DNA from: Pseudomonas sp. Os17
Lineage (GTDB): Bacteria; Pseudomonadota; Gammaproteobacteria; Pseudomonadales; Pseudomonadaceae
Assembly (NCBI RefSeq): GCF_001547895.1
Contig: NZ_AP014627.1
Location: 4,095,501-4,159,500, forward strand
Reading direction: 5' to 3'
Length of the DNA stretch: 64,000 nucleotides
The first letter of the stretch is position 1. Every line of letters starts with the position of its first letter. Shown piece by piece: positions 26,389 to 35,283 of this stretch. A model generated the notes under the pieces. The model was not told the origin of the DNA. It ran no database searches and saw nothing but the letters and a program-made list of their open reading frames with translations. Made by a program: the position numbers and the translations under genes.

Positions 26389-27514
26389 AGAGCTGGCCCA
26401 GGCGCAGGAAACGAGAGATCTCCCGGTCGTTGCGCTCCACCACCCGGCAACGGCCCATTTTCAGCGGCGAGAGCTGGATGTCGGGGAAATTGGCCATCTG
26501 CACCCAGGACAGTTGCTCGAAATCCCGGTACAGCCCCTGCAGCTCGACAGCACAGGCCGCCAGGCGCAAGGCCGGCGGCACCTGGGCCAGGCGCCGGGCG
26601 CTGGCGCTGAAGGCCTCTTCGAAGTCCGGGCCGACATGGGTTTCCGGACAGGGCACGCAGTAATCCAGGTACATGCCGAAGCGCAACAGCGTCTGATAGA
26701 GCTCCGCCTCCTCCTGGACCCGGGCCGTCGAGGGCACCTCGTGGCTGCCGAAATTCAGGTAACCGCTGGCCATCGCCGCCGGTGCCTTGAGTGCTTGCAG
26801 GGCGCGGCCGACGAACATCAGCAGCCCCCCCAGGTCCTTGAAGCCATTGACCGCGAAGCAGTCGAAGCGGCCATGCAAGCTGGGGGGCAACGGCTCAAAG
26901 ACGTCGTAGTGGACCACCTCGATATTGTCGAACCCCTGTTGCGCCGCGACCCGGGCGATGGTCGCCAGCAACTGCGGATCGATGTCCGCCACCACGATCT
27001 GCCGGCGGTAGCCGTGGACCGCGAGAAACAGCGAGAACAACGCGTCGTCCCCCAGCAGCAACAGCGCCTCATGGTTCAGGTCGCCCAGGCTCTGCATGAT
27101 CTTGTAGCGCCGCACCAGGGTCTCGTAAGTCTCGATGGATTGGCTGTAGCGGTTCTGCTTGTCGCTGACGAGGTCGGCAAGGATCTCGCGAAAATGCGGG
27201 TTCAGTTGCAGGCAGTCATCGCTGACCAGATGCAGCCCCTGCCCGGGCGCCGGCGTGTGCGGCGCGCCTTGCCAGACGAAACGCGGTGCATCTGTGCCCG
27301 GCACCTGGCCCACGCGCTCATCGGCCAGCAGTTGCGCCAGGCACCAGAGCACCTGGCGCACCGTCAGGCGCGACGAGAGCAGTTGGTAGATCCGCTGCGG
27401 GCGCCCGAGCTTGGCCAACAGATCGTCCAGCGCCGCCGGTTGCGCGCCGCCCGCGCCGGGCAGTGTCGCCAGCGCCGCCTGAAGTTCCGAACGTGTTGCA
27501 GTCACTGTATGCAT
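26360..27514 (-). CDS. BpsA-like aminopropyltransferase (branched polyamine synthase family)
   Basis: 384 residues. The central Rossmann part EALLLLGDDALFSLFLAVHG, then IVVADIDPQLLATIARVA and NIEVVHYDVFEPLPPSLHGRFDCF, matches the C-terminal domain of N4-bis(aminopropyl)spermidine synthase (BpsA; GDDD, DID and YD..PLP motifs). Those enzymes transfer an aminopropyl group from decarboxylated SAM. The usual DPP motif is replaced by VNGFKDLGG, so the acceptor is probably not a polyamine. AGGAGG precedes the ATG. The decarboxylated-SAM source could be the cluster's SpeD at 52351. Alternative: a SAM-dependent enzyme with a different donor. Confidence 0.68.
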   Translation of the reverse strand: MHTVTATRSELQAALATLPGAGGAQPAALDDLLAKLGRPQRIYQLLSSRLTVRQVLWCLAQLLADERVGQVPGTDAPRFVWQGAPHTPAPGQGLHLVSDDCLQLNPHFREILADLVSDKQNRYSQSIETYETLVRRYKIMQSLGDLNHEALLLLGDDALFSLFLAVHGYRRQIVVADIDPQLLATIARVAAQQGFDNIEVVHYDVFEPLPPSLHGRFDCFAVNGFKDLGGLLMFVGRALQALKAPAAMASGYLNFGSHEVPSTARVQEEAELYQTLLRFGMYLDYCVPCPETHVGPDFEEAFSASARRLAQVPPALRLAACAVELQGLYRDFEQLSWVQMANFPDIQLSPLKMGRCRVVERNDREISRFLRLGQLYAGGAINAR

Positions 27515-27550
27515 GCAGCCTCCTGTGGCTTTGCTTGAAGTGAAATGCCG

Positions 27551-28720
27551 TCAGAGCACGGCATGCAGAATGTTTCCGGCACAACGGCCATGAAAGAAAT
27601 TGACCCCGACTTCCAGGGTGTCGCCACGGCGGTCGGCATAACCCAGCCCGGTACCGAACAGCCCGGGCAGCGCCTGACCGCCGACCATCAGTTCGTGGGT
27701 TCGCGGGTGTTTGCACAGATTGCCGTCACGCTGGTCGAGGGTCAGGCTGACGCCCGCCGCATTCAGCAGCCCGGGCACCCTCGGGCGGTAGCCGGTGGCA
27801 TTGATCAGCAGCGCGCCGCGGCTGAGCCAGGGGCGTGGATCGGCGCTGCCGATATGCAGTTCGACGCAGGCCCGGGTCCCTGCCTCGATCTGCAGCAGGG
27901 TGTCGCGGGCGGCGCCGCGCAAGCCACAGAAACGGTTGACCTCGCCGCTTTCCTCGTCGATCAGGTCCTGGGCCTGCAAGGGTGGCGCGACCCCGGCCGA
28001 GGCCGCCCACAGTGCCGGACGCTGGCGGCACAGCACCTGGATCGCCCCCGTCGGCAGGCGTCCGGCAAAACGTTCCAGCAGGTAGCCGACCACGGAGAAG
28101 GCGCTGTGGCTGCCCCCCAGCACCAGCAGTTGCCGGCCCTGCTCCAGGGCCTGCAGCAGCAGCGGGTCGGCCTGGCCCCGCAACACCCGGTCGCAGCTGA
28201 GGCTTGCCGTTGGCGCCGCGCCCTCCTGCGGCTGCAGGTCGCGCACCCGGGCGCCACAGGCCAGCACCAGGTAACGGCTGTGGCTGCTGCCCCAGTCGCC
28301 CTGGACGCTGAAACCGCTGGCAGCGCTGCGAACACTGGCCACCGGGTGGGCAAAATGGATCGCCGCGTTGGGCTGGTCCCGGCACAGATCGAGGATCACC
28401 TGGGCCAGCTGGCGCAGGAACGCCGAGACTTCGACCAGCGACACCACCTGCTCCGGGTTCTGCAGCCAGCGCTGCACCCGGGGCTGGCGCAGACACTGGG
28501 CGAACACCCCATCGCTGCGGATGCCCCGGAGAAAGTCCGCGATCGGCGAGTTGGCCTCAATGGCGTAGGCCAGGCACGCCCACTGACTGAAGGACGCACT
28601 GCGCTCATGCACCTGCACCCCGCCGTCGAGCAATGCCTGCAAGCGTCCATTGCGGTCCGCGGCAATGAACAGGCCCAGGGCGGCGGGCCCGAAGCCGACG
28701 ATCTGTAGCAGCGTTTCCAT
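27551..28720 (-). CDS. FAD/NAD(P)-binding monooxygenase-like protein
   Basis: 389-residue flavoprotein with an N-terminal FAD motif LQIVGFGPAALGLFIA, a second nucleotide motif LLVLGGSHSAFSVVGYLLE near 205 and a late INATGYRP typical of N-hydroxylating monooxygenases. It most resembles the lysine/ornithine N-monooxygenase superfamily. It could N-hydroxylate an amine or oxidise the ring; hydroxylamine bridges occur in the AHBA-derived FR900482, which makes the idea attractive but unproven. It lies 36 nt upstream of the aminopropyltransferase-like gene. Confidence 0.72.
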   Translation of the reverse strand: METLLQIVGFGPAALGLFIAADRNGRLQALLDGGVQVHERSASFSQWACLAYAIEANSPIADFLRGIRSDGVFAQCLRQPRVQRWLQNPEQVVSLVEVSAFLRQLAQVILDLCRDQPNAAIHFAHPVASVRSAASGFSVQGDWGSSHSRYLVLACGARVRDLQPQEGAAPTASLSCDRVLRGQADPLLLQALEQGRQLLVLGGSHSAFSVVGYLLERFAGRLPTGAIQVLCRQRPALWAASAGVAPPLQAQDLIDEESGEVNRFCGLRGAARDTLLQIEAGTRACVELHIGSADPRPWLSRGALLINATGYRPRVPGLLNAAGVSLTLDQRDGNLCKHPRTHELMVGGQALPGLFGTGLGYADRRGDTLEVGVNFFHGRCAGNILHAVL

Positions 28721-28748
28721 GGCGTTACCCCTTATAGCGACTGCATGG

Positions 28749-28776
28749 GATCGCCCCGGTGGTGACCGGCGCGATC
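28749..28776 (-). terminator. Stem-loop after the outer-membrane protein gene
   Basis: GATCGC / GCGATC arms extended by a mostly paired inner stem, at the stop codon of the outer-membrane protein. No T-tract follows on the minus strand, so it may be an attenuator or RNA-stability element. Confidence 0.3.
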
Positions 28777-30007
28777 AGAATGAATAGGAAAGTTCCAGGG
28801 CCAGGTGGGAGTCGCTGGCCAGCGCATCCCACACCGCATCGCTGCTGGAGCTGTTGACCAGCACGGCGGAAACCCCGGCCCGCAGGGCATCGCTGAGCCC
28901 CAGGTCGAGGGAGGCGCTGAGCATGTTGTTGCCCAGGTCCGAGGCCTGCGCGGTGTAGCCCAGGAACAGCGAAGACAGGTGCGCATCGTTGAGTTCCAGG
29001 CGCGCGCCGAGCAGGAACTTGCGGTCGAAGATGCTCACCGGGGCCAGGCGCTGATCCTGGTCGCGGTGGTACTCGCCGATCAGGCTCAGGTCGGCGTCAC
29101 GCCAGGCCCGGGTGATGGCGTACTCCAGGCCGACGGACAGCTTGCGCGAGTTGTAGGCACTGTCCGAAACCCGCTGGTCCAGGGCTTCGAGCTTGTACAG
29201 CCACTGCTCGCGGACCCAGATGGCGTCCAGCCCCCACTGCGTGACCTCGGTGTACTGGGCCACCAGGCTGTCGCCCGCGGTGCGAAACGCCGGCGCGCGG
29301 TTGGTGCCCTTGAAGTAGCTCAGGCCGATGTCCAGATCGGACACCGAAACGAAATAGCGCGCCGCCACATCCAGTCCATCCCGGTCGGCGCCATGGATAT
29401 ACTCGGCCTCCGACTGCACCCGGTAAGCGGCAAAGCGTGCCGGTTCGCGGTAGAACTGCACCGGTTCGAAGCCGTCCAGCAGGTACAGGCTCAGGTGCCC
29501 GGGGCCCAGGCTGCTGCCCAGCTTGAGGGCCTTCTGCGAGAGCTTTTCCTCCGGTTGCAGGCCGTCGAGGTTGTCGTAGGTGTTGATCACGTCCACCAAC
29601 TGACGGGTTTCCATGACGCCCCAGTGTTCCTTGATCCGGCCAACCTTGAGCTCCCGGCTGTCCTGCTCCAGCAGCACGAAGAGCTCATCCCAGTAGAAGT
29701 CCGGGCGCGGATCCCTCTTGGCGCTGGCGAGGTAGCGCGGGTTGACCACCAGCCGCAGGCGCAGGTTGTCCCAGCTCTGCAGGTACTGATAGTCCAGGCC
29801 CAGTTGCGCGGTGCCGGGCAGGCTGTCGTCGTCGACCCCGTCGGCGGGCGACGAGGTGAAGAAATAGCGCTTGAGGGCGATCTTCGCCGACAGTTCCTGC
29901 TCCGCCGCCTGGGTTTGGGGCAGGGTCTGGACCTGTGCCCGGGCCTGCGCGACAGCGCCGCACAGCCCCAGCACCAGGGCCGCCAGCCCGGGACGGCGGG
30001 TGATCAT
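28775..30007 (-). CDS. Putative outer-membrane beta-barrel protein
   Basis: 410 residues. Signal peptide MITRRPGLAALVLGLCGAVAQARA, then alternating beta-strand patterns throughout and a C-terminal ALELSYSF ending in Phe, the usual outer-membrane insertion signature. The start at 30007 overlaps the LolA-like stop (ATGA). Loci pairing an MMPL pump, a LolA-like periplasmic protein and a barrel protein are known; together they are thought to move a lipophilic product to the outer membrane. I do not recognise a precise family (DUF1302-like at best). Confidence 0.7.
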   Translation of the reverse strand: MITRRPGLAALVLGLCGAVAQARAQVQTLPQTQAAEQELSAKIALKRYFFTSSPADGVDDDSLPGTAQLGLDYQYLQSWDNLRLRLVVNPRYLASAKRDPRPDFYWDELFVLLEQDSRELKVGRIKEHWGVMETRQLVDVINTYDNLDGLQPEEKLSQKALKLGSSLGPGHLSLYLLDGFEPVQFYREPARFAAYRVQSEAEYIHGADRDGLDVAARYFVSVSDLDIGLSYFKGTNRAPAFRTAGDSLVAQYTEVTQWGLDAIWVREQWLYKLEALDQRVSDSAYNSRKLSVGLEYAITRAWRDADLSLIGEYHRDQDQRLAPVSIFDRKFLLGARLELNDAHLSSLFLGYTAQASDLGNNMLSASLDLGLSDALRAGVSAVLVNSSSSDAVWDALASDSHLALELSYSF

Positions 30008-30807
30008 TGGGTCAGGTTTCCGAGCCGGGCCGGTTCGAAGGCGTCCTCGCCGATGCCGGTGCGAAACTGCACGTCGGAGCTGACCAGAATGGTCTGGCGT
30101 CCAGTGATGTGGTTGACCATGGTCATGTTCAGGGCGCGCCAGTAGCGCCCCAGGAACAGCTGGTAGCCATCCAGGGTCAAGGTCTTGAACTTGCTGCCCT
30201 TGCGGTCGTAGTACTCGGTCTTCATCTGCCGGTAGTCGGCCTTGTTGTACCAGACCCAGATCGACGAATAGCCCGAGTACGGGTACAGCGGCACCTGCTT
30301 GACCACCGCGCACTCGGCATCGCCGCAGGGCTCGTCGCGCAGCCACTGGTAGTCGTAGTTGCCGACCTCCATCGAACCGATGTCCTCGTAGGAGAATTCG
30401 CTGCCGGAGAACGAGCCGGAACGGTCGGCCGCCGCCACCCGCTTGACCCGTTTCAGGGCCGGCAGGTACAGCCAGACCTGATCACCTTCCTTGATCTTGG
30501 AGTGGATCAGCACCCGGGAATTCTTGATGTTCTCCGGGGCCTCGAAGGTCAGCAGCACCTTGTCCCCCACCGCCGTGCTGGCGGTTTCGAAACTGTTCAT
30601 GCGCATGAAGCGATCGGTGCGGGCGCCCTCCTTCTCCACCAGGGTCAGGCGGATCCGCGCGCTGGTGTCCTGGTAGCCCAGGTCGCTGTCACGCCAGCGA
30701 TGGGCGTATTGCTGCCCCAGTTCCTGTTCCGGGCTGGCCAGGGTCGGTGCCTGGTGCAATAGGGCGCATAGTGACAGGCAGGCGCCGAATGCGGCTTTGT
30801 GATTCAT
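30004..30807 (-). CDS. Outer-membrane lipoprotein-sorting-like protein (LolA-like)
   Basis: 267 residues with a signal peptide (MNHKAAFGACLSLCALLHQAPTLA) and a LolA-like half-barrel fold signature: LLTFEAPENIKNSRVLIHS, VWLYLPALKRVKRVAAADRSGSFSGSEFSYEDI. Proteins of this family (PF17131-type) accompany MMPL/RND exporters and probably carry a hydrophobic cargo across the periplasm. It is 30 nt downstream of the MMPL gene and overlaps the barrel gene. Confidence 0.8.
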   Translation of the reverse strand: MNHKAAFGACLSLCALLHQAPTLASPEQELGQQYAHRWRDSDLGYQDTSARIRLTLVEKEGARTDRFMRMNSFETASTAVGDKVLLTFEAPENIKNSRVLIHSKIKEGDQVWLYLPALKRVKRVAAADRSGSFSGSEFSYEDIGSMEVGNYDYQWLRDEPCGDAECAVVKQVPLYPYSGYSSIWVWYNKADYRQMKTEYYDRKGSKFKTLTLDGYQLFLGRYWRALNMTMVNHITGRQTILVSSDVQFRTGIGEDAFEPARLGNLTQ

Positions 30808-30837
30808 GGTCGAGTCCTTGTCTGAATGAGGGTCGGG

Positions 30838-33162
30838 TCAGGCTTCGCGGGCCGCCAGCCGGGTGGCGGCACGGCCCCACAGAAAGCGGTCGAAGGTCAG
30901 CAGCACCAGGGGCAGGCACAGGGCGTCGAAGATCAGTCCGAGGAAGATCGCGATCACCGCCAGCAGGCCGAAATCGGCGTTCATGGAAAACGGCGAGAGG
31001 GTCATCACCATGAAGCCCGAGGCGAGGATCACCGAGTTGGCGAACACCGACGGCAGCACATGCTGGTAGGTCAGGCGCAGGGCTTCCCGGGGCGAGTGGC
31101 CCTGCTCCAGGCGCAGCCCCTTGTAGTGGCTCATGATGTGGATCGTGGCCTCGACGATCAGGCCGTAGACCACCACGCAGACGTTGATCGCCGCGGTGTT
31201 GATCTCGCCGCGCCACAGGCCCCAGAGGCCGAACATGATGAAGAACGGAAAGACGTTGGGCAGCACGCTGATCAGCCCCAGGCCGGCATTGCGCAGGAAG
31301 AACGCCACCATCAGGGTGATGGTCAGCAACTCGAACAGCAGGCCGTTGACCATGTACTCGATGCTGATGTGGGTCAGGTTGGCGAACACCACCGCCTCCC
31401 CCGTGCCCAGGCCCGGGATCAGCGCGCTGCGCCGGGCATTGGCCTGCCACCAGTCGTCGGCCCGCTGCTTGATGTCGCGGATCTGCTGGGTGTCGAGCCG
31501 GGTCAGGGTCACCACCAGGCGCGTCGCCGACTTGTCGATGTTGATCTGGCTGCCCAGGTCCAGGCCAAAGGGCAACGACATCTCGTAGACCAGCAGCATC
31601 TGCGCCGCCAGCGCCGGGTCCACCGGCAAGCGGTAGTCCTCGGGCCGGCCGCCATTCATGGTCTGGTTGAGCTTCTTAAGGGCATCGCCGAGGGTGGTCA
31701 CCGAATCGACCTCCGGCTGGACCCTGAGCCATTGGGCGAAGCGATCGAGTTCCTGCAGAAAGGCCGGGTCGGAGATATCGCCCTTGCTGGAGGTGGCGAC
31801 GTACTCCAGGCGATAGATGCCGGACAGGTTGTCCATGGCGAACTCGGTGGCATTGCGCACCGGGATGCTGGTGTCGAAGTTCTCGACGATCCGGTCGTTG
31901 ATCAGGTTGTGGCGGGCCGGTTCGATCGCCAGCACGAACAGCACCAAGAACCCCAGCAGGCAGAGTTTCGGGTAGCGCAGCAACGGCTCCATGTACGCCG
32001 AGTAGCGGCGGCTGGCCGCGCCTTCCAGCGGCTTGAGGCGCAGCAGCGGAATCAGCACCGCGGCCACCGAGAGGGTCACCAGCAGCGCCATCACCGCGCC
32101 GATGGCGGCCAGCACGCCGAACTCCTTGTAGGGCGGCGACGCGGCGAACACCAGGCTGTAGAAGCCCACGGCATTGGTCGCGGTGCCGATGGCGATGGGC
32201 TTGATGGTGTCCTTGATTGCCGCACAGGCCAGGTCCACCCGGCGCTCGCCGTACTGGCCGCTCATCTGCCGCGCCGCCGACAGCACATGCATGATCTCCG
32301 CCACCGAGGTGGCCAGCACGATGGTCGGCAGCAGCCCGGTCAGAGCCGTCGCCTCGAACCCCAACCAGCCGCTGGCGCCCAGGGTCGCGGCAGTGGCCAG
32401 GCTGATGGCGATCAACACCACCAGCAGCGCGCCAAGGCTGCGCAGCATCAGCACGCTGGCCAGGAGAATGATCAGGTACATCAGCGGAGTCAGCACCGCC
32501 ATGTCCTGTTGCGCGGCTTGCGGGTAGGCCGCCTCCACGGCGGCCAGCCCGGTCAGGTGCACTTCCAGGCCGGGGTTGTTGCGCGCGAAGTCATCCAGCA
32601 GGCGCTGGCCTTCGGCGGTGGCGGCGAGCGCCGCGTCCAGGGTCTGGGGCGGAAACTGCAGGGTCACCAGCACGCCCACGGTCTGGCCATCGCTGGACAC
32701 CAGGCGCTTGACCAGCTCGATGTCGTTGCGTCCCAGGCGCTCCATCAGCTGGATATGCGCCGGCGTCAGGTCCGCCGGTTCGCGCACCAGGGCCTCGACG
32801 TGCACCGTGTCGTCCTCGGCGAACACATGCTGGAAGTTGGTCACCGAGTCGACCCGATAGGCGTGGGGAATGTGCCAGGCTCGCTGGGTCAGCTCATGCA
32901 GCTGTTCCAGGTAGGCACGGTTGAACATCGTGCCCTTGGGGTTCTTGATCACGAACAGCAAGGTGTCGGACTTGCCGAACTGACGATGCAGCGCATCCAG
33001 TTGCTCGACGGTCTTTTCGCCCTCGGGAAAGAACGCCCGGTAGTCGGCGGCGAACCGAATCGAGGTCATCCCCCAGGACAGCACCGCCACCAGAATCAGC
33101 GTCAGGGCGAACAACCAGAAGCGGTAACGCTTGAGCCAGCGTTCGAAGGTTGAAGTGGCCAT
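30838..33162 (-). CDS. MMPL/RND family exporter
   Basis: 774-residue RND-superfamily transporter of the MMPL type. One N-terminal membrane segment, a large periplasmic loop, five helices (including FLLPTIVLATSVAEIMHVL-like segments), then the pattern repeated. The ATG at 33162 overlaps the APS kinase stop by 1 nt; a TTG three bases earlier is less likely. MMPL proteins export lipids and siderophore- or polyketide-like metabolites in a proton-driven manner. With the LolA-like and barrel proteins it forms a plausible envelope-spanning export route for the cluster product. Confidence 0.87.
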   Translation of the reverse strand: MATSTFERWLKRYRFWLFALTLILVAVLSWGMTSIRFAADYRAFFPEGEKTVEQLDALHRQFGKSDTLLFVIKNPKGTMFNRAYLEQLHELTQRAWHIPHAYRVDSVTNFQHVFAEDDTVHVEALVREPADLTPAHIQLMERLGRNDIELVKRLVSSDGQTVGVLVTLQFPPQTLDAALAATAEGQRLLDDFARNNPGLEVHLTGLAAVEAAYPQAAQQDMAVLTPLMYLIILLASVLMLRSLGALLVVLIAISLATAATLGASGWLGFEATALTGLLPTIVLATSVAEIMHVLSAARQMSGQYGERRVDLACAAIKDTIKPIAIGTATNAVGFYSLVFAASPPYKEFGVLAAIGAVMALLVTLSVAAVLIPLLRLKPLEGAASRRYSAYMEPLLRYPKLCLLGFLVLFVLAIEPARHNLINDRIVENFDTSIPVRNATEFAMDNLSGIYRLEYVATSSKGDISDPAFLQELDRFAQWLRVQPEVDSVTTLGDALKKLNQTMNGGRPEDYRLPVDPALAAQMLLVYEMSLPFGLDLGSQINIDKSATRLVVTLTRLDTQQIRDIKQRADDWWQANARRSALIPGLGTGEAVVFANLTHISIEYMVNGLLFELLTITLMVAFFLRNAGLGLISVLPNVFPFFIMFGLWGLWRGEINTAAINVCVVVYGLIVEATIHIMSHYKGLRLEQGHSPREALRLTYQHVLPSVFANSVILASGFMVMTLSPFSMNADFGLLAVIAIFLGLIFDALCLPLVLLTFDRFLWGRAATRLAAREA

Positions 33163-33800
33163 CAACGGCGCCCTCCCGGACCGGGACCGATCAGCTCAAG
33201 CAACTGGGCGACGCCCTCCTCGACGCTGCGTCCGGCCGTATCGATCTGGCACTCGCAAGCCGGTGGCGGCTCATAGGCGCTGTCGATCCCGGTGAATTGC
33301 GCCAACTGGCCGCTGCGAGCCCGGGCATACAGGCCCTTGGGGTCGCGGGACTCGCACAGCGCCAGGGCGGTGGCCACGTGCACTTCAAGGAAATGCCCGC
33401 CAGGAAACAGCGCCCGCGCCCGCTGGCGATCTTCGATAAAGGGCGAAATGGCGCTGACCAGCACGATGTAGCCACTGTCGTAGAACAGCCGGGCGACCTC
33501 CCCCAAACGACGAATGTTCTCCTTGCGGTCGGCGGCGGCGAACTTCAGGTCGCTGTTCAAGCCACTGCGCAGATCGTCACCATCGAGCACCCTGACCCGC
33601 GCCCCCAGCGCCCCCAGGCGAGCCTCCAGGGCCCTGGCCAGGGTCGACTTGCCGGCACCGGACAGGCCGGTGAACCAGACGCACAGCGGCCCGTGGGCCA
33701 GCGCCGCTGCGCCACCGCGGGCCAAGCCGCCGGTGTTGCCCTTGCTCATGTCATCGATATTCACTGTCACGTCTCTCATAGGCACATCCAATGGGTTCAC
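33162..33800 (-). CDS. cysC: Adenylylsulfate kinase
   Basis: 212-residue stand-alone APS kinase. P-loop GLSGAGKST at residues 45-53, DGDDLRSGLNSDL for APS binding and the Ser loop SAISPFIEDR. It phosphorylates APS to PAPS, the sulfuryl donor. Pseudomonas sulfate assimilation normally uses a CysNC fusion, so this separate copy, coupled to exporter and acetyltransferase genes, probably serves the cluster's sulfotransferase at 41578. Start taken as the GTG at 33800 (overlap with the acetyltransferase stop); an ATG at 33779 would remove seven residues. Confidence 0.88.
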   Translation of the reverse strand: MNPLDVPMRDVTVNIDDMSKGNTGGLARGGAAALAHGPLCVWFTGLSGAGKSTLARALEARLGALGARVRVLDGDDLRSGLNSDLKFAAADRKENIRRLGEVARLFYDSGYIVLVSAISPFIEDRQRARALFPGGHFLEVHVATALALCESRDPKGLYARARSGQLAQFTGIDSAYEPPPACECQIDTAGRSVEEGVAQLLELIGPGPGGRR

Positions 33801-34417
33801 TCATAGACCGAGCGAATGATTCGGCAGGGATTACCCGCCGCCAGCACACCGGGGGGAATCGAACGGGTGACCACGCTGCCGGCGCCGATCACGCTGTTGT
33901 CACCCACCTCCACGCCCCCCAGCAGCACGGCCCCGGCACCGACCCAGACGTCGTTGCCCAGGACGATGGGCGCCGCGCGCTGCACGCATTTGCGCCGGCC
34001 ATCGACCAGCACCGTGCGCGCCTCGGGCTGCAGCGGGTGGCGGGTGGTCATCAGCTGCACGTTGGGCGAGAGGTAGACCCGATCGCCAAGGACGATCCGG
34101 TTACCGTCGACAAAGGTGCAGTTCATGTTGATGAACACCTCGTCGCCGATTTCGATATGCACGCCGTAATCGCAATGGAAGTTGGCTTCCACCCAACTGT
34201 CGCGCCCCACTCGCTTGAGCAGTCGGGCCAGCAAGGCTTGTTGTTGCTTGATATCCAGCGGCGAACAATTGTTGTAAAGCCGTTGTAACTCCTGGGCACG
34301 CATGCGCATCCGTGCCAACTCCATGTCAGGGGTGCAGAACCATTCGCCGGCCAACATGAGTTCGCGGGCCGAAGGCTGTTTCCGGTTTGCATCAATTGCA
34401 ATTTTCGGAACTTCCAT
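33797..34417 (-). CDS. Hexapeptide-repeat O-acetyltransferase (Maa/LacA/NodL-like)
   Basis: 206-residue acyltransferase with an N-terminal maltose-acetyltransferase domain (ELMLAGEWFCTPDMELARMR) and left-handed parallel beta-helix repeats: IEIGDEVFINMNCTFVDGNRIVLGDRVYLSPNV, then the conserved NDVWVGAGAVLLGGVEVGDNSVIGAGSVVTR. It transfers acetyl from acetyl-CoA to a sugar hydroxyl or amine. The ATG at 34417 has CGGAG upstream; the upstream TTG at 34423 is unlikely. It probably modifies the sugar part or caps it for self-protection. Confidence 0.85.
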   Translation of the reverse strand: MEVPKIAIDANRKQPSARELMLAGEWFCTPDMELARMRMRAQELQRLYNNCSPLDIKQQQALLARLLKRVGRDSWVEANFHCDYGVHIEIGDEVFINMNCTFVDGNRIVLGDRVYLSPNVQLMTTRHPLQPEARTVLVDGRRKCVQRAAPIVLGNDVWVGAGAVLLGGVEVGDNSVIGAGSVVTRSIPPGVLAAGNPCRIIRSVYE

Positions 34418-34441
34418 GAGCAACTCCGAAGTTCAATAAGT

Positions 34442-35182
34442 TCAGGCCTGCGGCAACTTTTCATAAACGGATATATGTTTGAACGAGCCCTCGACGAAGG
34501 GCGTCTTGTCCCAGCTCGACCAGCGCTCCAGCAGACGCATGCCGGCCAGTTCGGCCATCAGGTCCAGCTCGGCCGGCCAGGCGTAGCGCAGCTCCACCGG
34601 AATCACCCGCATGCCCTGCGCCTGGAGGCGGATAAAGCGGCAGCTGACCCGCTGGGCCACCGGGTCCAGGCGCGAGGCTTCCAGCAGCACCTCGTTGCGC
34701 TCCAGGCCGCCGACGTACACCGGCTGGTCCTTGGCGTAGCGCGACAGGTCCGGGTAGAAGGTTTCGATCACCAGCCGTCCGCGCGTCTTGAGCAAGCCGC
34801 TGGTGGCCTTGAAACAACTGACCTGGGCGGCCTGGGACGGCAGCAGGAACAACGAGCTGAAGGTGCAGAAGGCCAGGCTGAAGGGCCCGCCGCGGACTCC
34901 TTCGAGGGTGGCGAAGTCGGCCTGGGTCAGCGGCAGCTCGGCGCCGCCGGGCTTGGCCCGCAGTTTCTCCAGCATCGACGGCGAAGCATCGACGCCATGC
35001 ACCTGGACCCCGCGCTCGCGCATCGGCAAGGCGAAGCGTCCGGTGCCGATGCCCAGTTCCAGGACCGGTTCACGGGTGCCGGCCATGGCCACCAGCACTT
35101 CGATGGCATTGGCCGGAGCCTCGCCATACAGATCGTCATAGATATCGGCCAGGGTTTCGCCGTAGGTGCTGGCATCGCTCAT
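34442..35182 (-). CDS. Class I SAM-dependent methyltransferase
   Basis: 246 residues with motif I VLELGIGTGRFALPMRERG near 45, acidic loop HGVDASPSMLEKLR and motif IV-like FSLAFCTFSSLFLL. The C-terminal half (RYTV-like strands, VIPVELRYAWPAELDLMAELAGMRLLERW) fits small-molecule O- or N-methyltransferases. ATG at 35182 preferred over the GTG at 35194. Possible role: methylation of the AHBA-derived hydroxyl or amine; mitomycin clusters contain several methyltransferases. Confidence 0.82.
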   Translation of the reverse strand: MSDASTYGETLADIYDDLYGEAPANAIEVLVAMAGTREPVLELGIGTGRFALPMRERGVQVHGVDASPSMLEKLRAKPGGAELPLTQADFATLEGVRGGPFSLAFCTFSSLFLLPSQAAQVSCFKATSGLLKTRGRLVIETFYPDLSRYAKDQPVYVGGLERNEVLLEASRLDPVAQRVSCRFIRLQAQGMRVIPVELRYAWPAELDLMAELAGMRLLERWSSWDKTPFVEGSFKHISVYEKLPQA

Positions 35183-35224
35183 GTGCTGTTCCACTCTGTG
35201 TTTTTTAAGGGCAATGAGGTCCCG

Positions 35225-35247
35225 TGCGGGGGATAGAATCCCCCGCA
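35225..35247. terminator. Perfect 10-bp hairpin between DUF1801 and methyltransferase genes
   Basis: Arms TGCGGGGGAT / ATCCCCCGCA around AGA in the 101-bp gap. On the minus strand it is followed by a sequence without a T-tract, so it may stall or process the transcript rather than terminate it fully. Confidence 0.45.
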
Positions 35248-35283
35248 GGAAACAACCGTTAGTTATGTGTTCAGTTCAAGGAA

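Noticed and set aside
26360..27514. Nicotianamine synthase (opine metallophore) as identity
   Set aside because: The Rossmann motifs GDDA, DID and YDVFEPLP fit BpsA-type aminopropyltransferases better, and no opine dehydrogenase or metallophore transporter accompanies it.
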